Below, in pieces: positions 9,220-18,660 of a stretch of 34,046 nucleotides of DNA. Both the position numbers and the translations under genes were made by a program. The DNA comes from Myxococcales bacterium (GTDB lineage Bacteria > Myxococcota > Myxococcia > Myxococcales > Myxococcaceae): NCBI GenBank assembly GCA_030681895.1, contig JAUXRI010000082.1, positions 1-34,046 on the forward strand, written 5' to 3'. Under the pieces are notes generated by a model that did not search any database, was not told the origin of the DNA, and saw nothing but the letters and a program-made list of their open reading frames with translations. How positions within the stretch are numbered: position 1 is the first letter of the stretch; each line of letters opens with the position of its first letter.

Positions 9220-9963
9220 ATGATTGCCGTCATCCCCTCCCGCTACGCCTCGACGCGCTTCCCCGGAAAGTCGCTGGCGTTGATCAGGGGCAAGCCGATG
9301 GTGCAGCACGTGGTGGAGCGGTGCCTCGAGGCCAAGAGCTTCGACCGCGTGCTGGTGGCGACCGACGACGCGCGTATTGCAGAGGCCGTTCGCAGCTTCG
9401 GCGGAGAGGTGGCGATGACGTCTCCGACCGCCGCGTCAGGCACCGACCGGGTCGCTGAGGTCGCGCGAACGCTGGGGCTCGAGGGTGAGTCGGTGGTGGT
9501 GAACGTTCAGGGAGACGAACCGGCGCTGCATCCCCAGGCGCTGTGGGCCCTGGGCCAGGCGTTCGAGGACCCGGCGGTGCAGATGGCGACGCTGGTGCGG
9601 GCGCTCCGCGACGAGGAACGGAGCAACCCGACGGTCGTCAAAGCCGTGCTCGATGAAGCGGGCCGAGCGCTCTACTTCTCACGCGCCGACCTTCCCTTTC
9701 AGCGTGACGCAGGCGCCACCATCGAGCGTTGGGCGCACGTCGGCATCTATGGCTACCGCGCCACGACGCTGGCCCGCCTCGCCACGCTGGCTCCGACGGC
9801 GCTGGAGCAGACCGAGTCGCTCGAACAGCTGCGCGCGCTGGGGCACGGCATCGCCATCACCTGCGTGAAGACCAAGCACGGCTCGGCCGCGGTCGATCGC
9901 CCCGAAGACGTGCCGAACGCAGAGGCCGCGCTCGAGCTGCTCCCGAAGACCTACCCACCCTGA
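9220..9963 (+). CDS. kdsB: 3-deoxy-manno-octulosonate cytidylyltransferase (CMP-Kdo synthetase)
   Basis: A 247-residue cytosolic enzyme that joins Kdo and CTP to make CMP-Kdo and PPi, activating Kdo for lipid A-core assembly. The N-terminal nucleotide-binding motif PSRYASTRFPGKSLA (about 6-20) is diagnostic, as are VATDDARI, the SGTDRVAE segment and VNVQGDEP (about 94-101). The C-terminal region has HVGIYGYR and LEQTESLEQLRAL. The length is typical. The frame is open far upstream, but the ATG at 9220 begins the conserved MIAVIPSRY. A pyrophosphatase gene follows 47 bases downstream and would remove the PPi product. kdsA, kdsC and pyrG lie further along on the same strand. Confidence 0.96.
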   Translation: MIAVIPSRYASTRFPGKSLALIRGKPMVQHVVERCLEAKSFDRVLVATDDARIAEAVRSFGGEVAMTSPTAASGTDRVAEVARTLGLEGESVVVNVQGDEPALHPQALWALGQAFEDPAVQMATLVRALRDEERSNPTVVKAVLDEAGRALYFSRADLPFQRDAGATIERWAHVGIYGYRATTLARLATLAPTALEQTESLEQLRALGHGIAITCVKTKHGSAAVDRPEDVPNAEAALELLPKTYPP

Positions 9964-10010
9964 GTGCGCGGAAACCGGCGACGGGGCCCGAGTCGGTGTA
10001 GACAACGGTC

Positions 10011-10676
10011 ATGACTCCGTCGCTCACGCAGGCCTTCGGACTCTTCTTTCAAGCGCACCCGTGGCACGGCGTGTCTCCAGGCGAGAACTCGCCCGACATC
10101 GTCACCAGCTACATCGAGATGGTGCCGACCGACGCCGTCAAATACGAGGTCGACAAGGCGACCGGCATCTTGAAGCTCGACCGGCCGCAGCGGTTCTCGA
10201 GCCAGCCGCCGTCGCTCTACGGCTTCATTCCGCGCACGTACTGCCACACCAAGGTCGGAGCCCGCTGTAGCGAGCGCGTTGGCCGGCCCGGGATTCAGGG
10301 CGACGGCGACCCGATGGATATCTGCGTGCTCACCGAGAAGCCGATTCAGCACGGCGCCATTCTCATCGAGGCGATCCCGATCGGCGGGCTGCGGATGATC
10401 GACGGCAGCCAGGCCGACGACAAGATCATCGCGGTGCTCAAGGGCGACAGTGTGTACGGCGGGTGGAAAGACGTGGCCGACGTGCCGCCGCAGCTGATCG
10501 ATCGCCTTCGTCACTACTTCCTCACGTACAAGCAGTCGCCTGACGCTCCGAAGCCGACGGTGGAGATCGCCGAGGTCTACGGCCGGCTCGAGGCGCTCGA
10601 GACCATCAAGGTGTCGCTCGCGGATTACGACGACAAGTACGGGCAGCTGCAGAACCTGTTCGGACCCAATCGATAG
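10011..10676 (+). CDS. ppa: Inorganic pyrophosphatase, family I
   Basis: A 221-residue soluble enzyme that hydrolyses PPi to two phosphates using Mg2+. The family I signature GDGDPMDICVL is present (about residues 98-108), preceded by YGFIPRTYC and followed by PIGGLRMIDGSQADDKIIAV, which carries further metal-binding aspartates. The start is an ATG 47 bases after kdsB with no strong Shine-Dalgarno; TAGACA lies 6 nt upstream. Placement after kdsB suggests co-expression so that PPi released in CMP-Kdo synthesis is removed, although the enzyme also serves the whole cell. It is somewhat longer than the E. coli enzyme because of a longer N-terminal segment. Confidence 0.94.
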   Translation: MTPSLTQAFGLFFQAHPWHGVSPGENSPDIVTSYIEMVPTDAVKYEVDKATGILKLDRPQRFSSQPPSLYGFIPRTYCHTKVGARCSERVGRPGIQGDGDPMDICVLTEKPIQHGAILIEAIPIGGLRMIDGSQADDKIIAVLKGDSVYGGWKDVADVPPQLIDRLRHYFLTYKQSPDAPKPTVEIAEVYGRLEALETIKVSLADYDDKYGQLQNLFGPNR

Positions 10677-10708
10677 GTGAGTCAGCAGCTCCGTGTCCTG
10701 AATTCGTG

Positions 10709-10727
10709 GCACGGCATACGGCCGTGC
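10709..10727 (+). promoter_or_regulatory. Hairpin directly abutting a start codon
   Basis: GCACGGC and GCCGTGC pair perfectly over 7 bp around a 5-base loop (ATACG). The last paired base touches the ATG at 10728. There is no T-tract, so a classical terminator for ppa is unlikely. The structure could limit ribosome access to the lipoprotein start or simply mark the intergenic region. Confidence 0.35.
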
Positions 10728-12704
10728 ATGAGAGACCGGTCGAGAACGGCAGCGGTGCTCCTCCTCGTGGGGTGTGGCAGCGGGGTCTCGCCCGAGCACT
10801 TCCCACTGAGCAGCGGCACGGGTGGCGGCGCGGCGACCGAAACGTCGTTCGACGCTCGCGCCTTCCCTGGGCCCACCTGTGAAGGCATCGAGAGCGCGTC
10901 ATCAGCGCCCACGCAGTCGTGTGCGGTGCCCGCGGTCGTCATCGGAGCCGCCGGAACCGTTCTCACACCGCGCGCCCGCGGACTCCCGACCTGGGGTTTT
11001 GCGTCGGTCATCGCGACGAGCGACACCTCGCGCCCGCCGGGCGACGACCTGCGCAATGCGCCCTGGGTCGATGGCGATGACGTTTCAGTGGGCTTCCGGG
11101 CACCGCGGGGCGGAAGGTGGCGACTCTCGGCGCGCGGCCCTGGAGCACATCGAATCGTCGCAACCCGTTCCTGCAGCCCGCCATCGCCAGGTCGCGCATG
11201 GGAACGCACCTTCAACCGCTCCAGCGACTCGTGGATCGCGACGGGCGCGGAGCTGACGACCGAGGTCGCGCTCGAGCTGTTTGCAGAACGTGACGAGCGT
11301 TTTGACGTCGTGGTCGACGGCTGCCCACGCGGGTCCCGTTGTTCGTTCTCGCTGCGCGCCGAGCGGCTCAGCGACCTCGCCTGCGCAGCCGGAAACCCGT
11401 GCGCTGAGACCGACGAGTGCTTCATCGACCGCTGTGATGCTGAACGATATGTCTGTGTCTCCAAAGAGCGGCTTCGTCAGATCGCCCCTGGGCACGCACG
11501 CGCGTGGCAGGAAGGCGGCACGCTCTTCGTTGCAGGAATTGCCTCGAATTGGCCGAAGCACCTGCCGCCGTTGCGCAGGTTCATCCGCTACGAATTGCTC
11601 GATGGGTCTGGAGCAGTGGCTCCGCACGCCTGGGCGAGTCCTTTCACGACCCTCACCGACAGCCGGTATCCACCATCGCAGGTACACCTGTACCAACGGT
11701 CGGAAGTTCGCTCGATTCGCATGGCCTTCGCAGAGCGTGAGTACGGACCCGTCAGCGGGCCGACGACGGTGATTGCGATTGGAGCGCCGACGCGGCCACG
11801 CCCGCTTGGAGCGAGCTGCATGCCCGGCGATGCCGTGGAGCCCTGCGAGCCTGGCGAATGCTCGAGCAGTGGGCCGAACGCGTTCGTGTGCGCACACCCA
11901 ACCGTTCGTGTCACTGAGGCGGCTGGCTATTCGCAGGTCTTCGACTCCAACGGCCTCGCGACGACCGGACCCATCGTGTTCGTCGATCTCGTTGGGAATG
12001 AACTCACGCCAGAGGGGTGGTCCGCAACCGTTCGGGACGCGATGGGCGTCGAGCTGGTTTCCGGCGACGCCCGCTGTGACTATTCGGAGCCCAGACCTCG
12101 AACGGGCACCCGAATCGGCTGCGTGATGAGGGTGGAACCCGAACTTCTTGGGCGGGTCGCGAGCGTGAGGCTGAGCCGAACGACGAGGGGCGTGTCGTTG
12201 GTCCGCGACGTCCCAGTCCTGCCCGTGCCCACAGTTGGCTATGGCGAAGCGTGCGGAACGCGCGGACGGTACCCGTACCTCCAGGGCGACGTCGGCCGAT
12301 GCGACGAGGGACTCAGTTGTGCTGGCGGTCTCTGCGCCTTCCCCGAGGAGTGGCTGTGCAGTGGTGCCGCCATCTCCACGTGGGCGCCTGCGACGTTCCC
12401 AAGCACCATCACTGGCGCAACGTCCGGCAATGAGTATTCGCGAAGCTGCGGTGGCACCTCACAGCTCGTGACGGAGCTCGACTTCGTGGCTCCGGACACA
12501 GGCACCTACGCGTTCACCATCACGGGCTCTGCGACGGCCACCGTGGCGGTTGGCTGTTCGACGCGAGGCTGCACCATCGAGCCGGCCCAGCCTTTGACCG
12601 CTGGTCCAATCGCGCTCGAACGTGGGTCCAGGGCGCGGGTACGGGTGAGCACGAGCGCGACGACGCCCACGTTCTCAGTTCGTGCCGAGCGCGGGCCGCC
12701 ATGA
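10728..12704 (+). CDS. Unknown large lipoprotein
   Basis: The frame is open from a GTG at 10677, but the ATG at 10728 gives a proper lipoprotein signal (Arg-rich start, hydrophobic stretch, lipobox LVGC) and is preferred. The 658-residue product then has a Gly/Ser/Thr-rich linker. Beta-rich segments with paired cysteines follow, including a cluster around CAAGNPCAETDECFIDRC (about 235-252) that resembles the small Cys-rich modules of myxobacterial surface proteins. Another cluster is seen near CDEGLSCAGGLC. The C-terminal 100 residues look like a PPC-type beta-sandwich (CGGTSQLVTELDF, TYAFTITGSATATV). No enzyme motif is visible. Third-position GC looks lower than in the housekeeping neighbours, which may mark a lineage-specific gene. 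Confidence 0.78.
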   Translation: MRDRSRTAAVLLLVGCGSGVSPEHFPLSSGTGGGAATETSFDARAFPGPTCEGIESASSAPTQSCAVPAVVIGAAGTVLTPRARGLPTWGFASVIATSDTSRPPGDDLRNAPWVDGDDVSVGFRAPRGGRWRLSARGPGAHRIVATRSCSPPSPGRAWERTFNRSSDSWIATGAELTTEVALELFAERDERFDVVVDGCPRGSRCSFSLRAERLSDLACAAGNPCAETDECFIDRCDAERYVCVSKERLRQIAPGHARAWQEGGTLFVAGIASNWPKHLPPLRRFIRYELLDGSGAVAPHAWASPFTTLTDSRYPPSQVHLYQRSEVRSIRMAFAEREYGPVSGPTTVIAIGAPTRPRPLGASCMPGDAVEPCEPGECSSSGPNAFVCAHPTVRVTEAAGYSQVFDSNGLATTGPIVFVDLVGNELTPEGWSATVRDAMGVELVSGDARCDYSEPRPRTGTRIGCVMRVEPELLGRVASVRLSRTTRGVSLVRDVPVLPVPTVGYGEACGTRGRYPYLQGDVGRCDEGLSCAGGLCAFPEEWLCSGAAISTWAPATFPSTITGATSGNEYSRSCGGTSQLVTELDFVAPDTGTYAFTITGSATATVAVGCSTRGCTIEPAQPLTAGPIALERGSRARVRVSTSATTPTFSVRAERGPP

Positions 12705-12811
12705 TGGACACCTTCGAACGGACCGTGCACGGCGCCAGTGCCGACCTCGGACCTGTTCGGCCCGGCGGCGCCGGCGCGGACCGTCACATCGCTGGCCGCG
12801 TGACACGACTC

Positions 12812-12833
12812 GGGAGCTGACGGGCCCGCTCCC
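12812..12833. terminator. Possible hairpin between convergent genes
   Basis: GGGAGC and GCTCCC form a 6-bp stem around a 10-base loop in the spacer (12705-12877) between the plus-strand lipoprotein and the minus-strand GH31 gene. There is no clear T-tract on either strand. The rest of the spacer shows no other structure. Confidence 0.25.
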
Positions 12834-12877
12834 AGCCAGTGGCCACGAGCGCGACAAGCACACGCTGCGTCGGCTCG

Positions 12878-14692
12878 TCAGTTCCACGTCACCGTCGCGG
12901 CGCCGCTCGCCTTCGCGGGCACCTTCACCCAGAAGAACTTCGTCGCCGGCACCACGAAGAAGCCGTCGGCCGCGCCATCGAGCTCGTCCTTCGACGCGCG
13001 GGCCGTGAGCGCGGCGCCGTTGAGCGAGACCGAGGTGGGAGGACTGTCGCTCCACACCTGCACGAAGGCGCCGGTCTTCACGGCGTCGAGCTTCACCTGA
13101 CCATCACTGGCGGGACGAGCCCACGCTTTGCGGACGGTGACTGCATATGACGACGTGTCTTCGTACACGGTGAAGCTCGTCTCGCTCGGCCCGGGCCAGG
13201 TCAGCACGGTCAGCATTCCGGCGTGCGCGCTGGTCCCCAATCGCGTGGAGCCGTCCTTCACGTCGGCCACGATGATGGCGCCTTCCTTCACGTAGATGGG
13301 AATGCGCGCGCGATCGGTCGAGTCGACGTTGCTCAGCGTGGTGCCACCGTTGAGTGGAGTGCCCACCTCGTCCCACCACGAGAAGTAGCGGGCGTCGGCC
13401 GGCAGCGGCACGTCGCGCCGACCGGTGTCGTCGAGAATCGGCGCGATGAGGAAGCCGTTGCCGAGATGGTAGCGATAGTCGTTCGGCCATGACGCTTCGT
13501 CACCGACCGGCCGCAGCGTCACCTCGCCCTTGCCGCGGTACGCCGCCTCTCCCGTCGAATACAGGTACGGCACCAGCTGCACGTGCAGCTTCGCCCAGTA
13601 CCGGTACAGCGTGACCGTCTCATCGGCGCGCTCGGGCACCGTCCACGGGGCGAGGTTGCCGCGACCGTGCAACTGCATGAACGGAGACATCGCGCTCATC
13701 GCCGTCCACCGCGCGAAGTTCGTCTGACTGAACGGAATCTTCGGGCCCGTCACGTTCAGGTCGTCGACGTCGAGATACCCACCGAGGTCGGAGCTGATGG
13801 TGACGTAGCCCGCCTTCGCGGAGCGGAAGATGTGGTCGAGCGCGTCTTGCAGTCCGAGCCAGTCGCGCCGGTTGTCGCCGACCCAGCCGATGGGCGTGTG
13901 CTCCTTCTTCGCGAAGAAGCGCCCGGGGAAGCCGTACGAGGCGTCATACGGCCGCACCATGGTGAGGAATTGATCGCCGCGCACCGCGCGCCCGTGCGTG
14001 AGGAAGTCCTCGTAGTAGGCCTCGGAGTACTGCTGCAGCGTCTTGTCGCCCTGCTTCGTCTTCACGATCACGTCGGTCGCGGGGGTCATCAACTGCGCGC
14101 CGGTGCGCAGGTACTCCTCGCCGAAGTCGAGCTTCCAGCCATCGATGACCTTCAGCACCCGCTCCTGCTTCGCGTGCCAGAACGTCTTCGCCTCGTCGTT
14201 GAAGAAGTCGATGCCGCCGCCAGTGCCCTTCCACCAGATGCTCGTCGTGCCGTCGTTGACGAACAGCCCGCGCCGCTTCGCCTCGTTGAAGCCGTCGGCC
14301 GGGCCCGCGTACGTATCGCCGCCGACCTCGAGATCGAACGAGCCGTCATTCAACATCTGGGTGATCCACAACACCGTGCGTACGTTTCGCCCGTGCAGGT
14401 TCTCCACCATCGCCTCGAAGTCCGGGTACCGGGAGGGGTTGGGAATGAACGTGTTGTAGTCAGTCTCCCAGGGGCTATCGAGCACCACCACGCCGACGGG
14501 AATGTCGCGCGCCTCGAAGCCACCGACGAAGTCGAACGTGTCGGCGCCGGTGCTGATGTCCTTCGAGATCCACGGTTGGTAGGCCCAGCGCGGCGTGAAG
14601 CCGAAGCGCTCGACGGGCTTCTCAGGCGGCGGAGTACAGCCAAGGCACAGCGCGAGGGCGACGGCGGGGAGGCGACGCATGGGCGGCTTCAT
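12878..14692 (-). CDS. Glycoside hydrolase family 31 (alpha-glucosidase/alpha-xylosidase-like), exported
   Basis: GH31 enzymes cleave terminal alpha-linked glucose or xylose with retention. Key motifs are present: nucleophile Asp in WKLDFGE (D189), acid/base Asp in GWVGDNRRDW (D273), and the conserved SDLGGY (about 301-306). A C-terminal beta region of the usual type follows (IPIYVKEGAII, TVYEDTSSYAV). The start at 14692 has AGGA upstream; the frame extends to a GTG at 14725. The N-terminus looks like a lipoprotein signal (LCLGC; the Cys at -3 is unusual). At 604 residues it is short: the barrel begins near residue 45, so the large N-terminal beta domain of most GH31 members is nearly absent. 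The gene lies 86 bases after a small lipoprotein gene on the same strand. Substrate is not predictable. Confidence 0.92.
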   Translation of the reverse strand: MKPPMRRLPAVALALCLGCTPPPEKPVERFGFTPRWAYQPWISKDISTGADTFDFVGGFEARDIPVGVVVLDSPWETDYNTFIPNPSRYPDFEAMVENLHGRNVRTVLWITQMLNDGSFDLEVGGDTYAGPADGFNEAKRRGLFVNDGTTSIWWKGTGGGIDFFNDEAKTFWHAKQERVLKVIDGWKLDFGEEYLRTGAQLMTPATDVIVKTKQGDKTLQQYSEAYYEDFLTHGRAVRGDQFLTMVRPYDASYGFPGRFFAKKEHTPIGWVGDNRRDWLGLQDALDHIFRSAKAGYVTISSDLGGYLDVDDLNVTGPKIPFSQTNFARWTAMSAMSPFMQLHGRGNLAPWTVPERADETVTLYRYWAKLHVQLVPYLYSTGEAAYRGKGEVTLRPVGDEASWPNDYRYHLGNGFLIAPILDDTGRRDVPLPADARYFSWWDEVGTPLNGGTTLSNVDSTDRARIPIYVKEGAIIVADVKDGSTRLGTSAHAGMLTVLTWPGPSETSFTVYEDTSSYAVTVRKAWARPASDGQVKLDAVKTGAFVQVWSDSPPTSVSLNGAALTARASKDELDGAADGFFVVPATKFFWVKVPAKASGAATVTWN

Positions 14693-14722
14693 CGCGTCCT
14701 GCCCTTCATGAAGCAACCCGGA

Positions 14723-14746
14723 CACCCCTCGGATTTTCCGAAGGTG
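14723..14746 (-). terminator. Imperfect hairpin between the small lipoprotein and GH31 genes
   Basis: TCGGA and TCCGA pair around a 3-base loop, and the stem extends imperfectly outward (CACC with GGTG, allowing G-U pairs on the minus strand). It lies after the lipoprotein stop and before the GH31 start. With no T-tract it could be a weak terminator or attenuator. Confidence 0.3.
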
Positions 14747-14778
14747 CCCGGGTCGGGTTCTGCATCAGTGGTGCTGCT

Positions 14779-17372
<2,594 letters not shown>

Positions 17373-17381
17373 GCGCGGGCG

Positions 17382-18638
17382 ATGAACGGCGGCTACGCCA
17401 TCAAGGTCAAGCTGCCGGCCACGAACGGCCGCGCCGCCCTCGAAGCGGGCCTCGCGTCCATCGCCCTGTCTGAAGGGCTGGAGCTCGAGCTGCTGACGCT
17501 CGAGCCCGATGCTGCGTCGGCGCGGGAGGACAGCGAGGAGCCGCGGCTCGTGTTCGGCGTGCACCAGGCTGGGCGTGAGGCGGTCCTCGTTCCGCGAGAC
17601 AAGTCCGATTCCGTGAGCAGCGAGGCGCTCGCCAGCGCCCTCGCGGCCTGGTTCACCGGGCCCGTCGCATACGTGCTGGACACCGATGACGGTGCGACGC
17701 GGCTCTCGGCGTGGAACGGTGGCGCGTCACTCACGCCCCGGACCGGCTGGCTCTCGTTCGGCGACAGTGTCATCGAGTGGTACGTCGAGTTCGTCGCGCC
17801 ACCCTTCACGGCGCTCGATGGGAATCGCGCGCGGGTGTTCCTGAGCCAGCTCGAGGCCGCACGACCCGCCTCAGTGCGTGAGGTCGACGCCCACTTCACC
17901 GCCGTCTCGGCGCGCCACGCGATCGGCCCGCTTTCGGACGCGCTCGACGACCTCGCGGTGACGATGACCGTCGCTGGCTCACCGCTCACCATCCGCGCTC
18001 GTCGCGGCAGCCCTGCAGAGACGAGGACGGCCGTGATGGAGCGCACGCTGCGAGCCCTCGACTCGTTCGAGTTCCCAGAGACCATGCAAGAGCTCGAGGT
18101 CGCAGCCGACGCCGTCCTGATGCGCGCGGTACGACGACAACTCCCCCGCGACGCACACCTCGACTCGTTCGTGAGGAAGGGGCCTCCATCGTTCTCGATG
18201 TCACGAGCGACGTGGCTCGCACGCGGCGTGCTCGATGGGGAGCCGTTCGAGACCGCAGTCAATGAGCGGTTGGACGGTCCCTTCGCTGATGACGAGGTGC
18301 CCGTCGGCAAAGGCTGGTGGTGCTTCAATCGCAACGACCTGCGGACGACCGAGACCATCTGCGAGCGCACACCAGACGTCTGCAACTCGAGCCGCCGGCG
18401 GGAGCAGGGAGGGGGCTCGGCGGTCAGCGTGTGCGAGCAGAGAGCGTCGGCCTCTTCCTACGTCGTCGACACCGACCCCACGCAGGCGGCAGTGCTAATC
18501 CCCGTCGGTGAGAAGGCGAAGATGGTCGGCTGCTTCGGCTCTGACGCCGAGTGCCACGCGTTCCGAGACCCGTACGCGGCCAACTCGTCGACCGGCGGAG
18601 GCGTGGTCGCGGTCAGCACGTGCCGAACCCTCGACTGA
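17382..18638 (+). CDS. Unknown protein downstream of pyrG with Cys-rich C-terminus
   Basis: A 418-residue protein starting 9 bases after the pyrG stop, so probably co-transcribed. There is no signal peptide or membrane segment. The N-terminal 300 residues are a soluble alpha/beta region without a recognised motif (LVFGVHQAGREAVLVPRD, LSFGDSVIEWYVEF). The last 110 residues hold a Cys-containing module: WWCFNRNDL, ICERTPDVC and VCEQRA, then GCFGSDAECHAFRD and STCRTLD. It reads as two related units of the form CF/CE-x-S/R-x4-C. Similar Cys modules occur at the ends of other myxobacterial proteins of unknown role. Function is unknown. Confidence 0.75.
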   Translation: MNGGYAIKVKLPATNGRAALEAGLASIALSEGLELELLTLEPDAASAREDSEEPRLVFGVHQAGREAVLVPRDKSDSVSSEALASALAAWFTGPVAYVLDTDDGATRLSAWNGGASLTPRTGWLSFGDSVIEWYVEFVAPPFTALDGNRARVFLSQLEAARPASVREVDAHFTAVSARHAIGPLSDALDDLAVTMTVAGSPLTIRARRGSPAETRTAVMERTLRALDSFEFPETMQELEVAADAVLMRAVRRQLPRDAHLDSFVRKGPPSFSMSRATWLARGVLDGEPFETAVNERLDGPFADDEVPVGKGWWCFNRNDLRTTETICERTPDVCNSSRRREQGGGSAVSVCEQRASASSYVVDTDPTQAAVLIPVGEKAKMVGCFGSDAECHAFRDPYAANSSTGGGVVAVSTCRTLD

Positions 18639-18660
18639 CGGGAACACGACCGAAACCGCT

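Noticed and set aside
10707..10722. Sigma-54 promoter at TGGCACGG upstream of the lipoprotein
   Set aside because: The -24 half fits, but the -12 GC is displaced by one base and the expected TTGC is absent.
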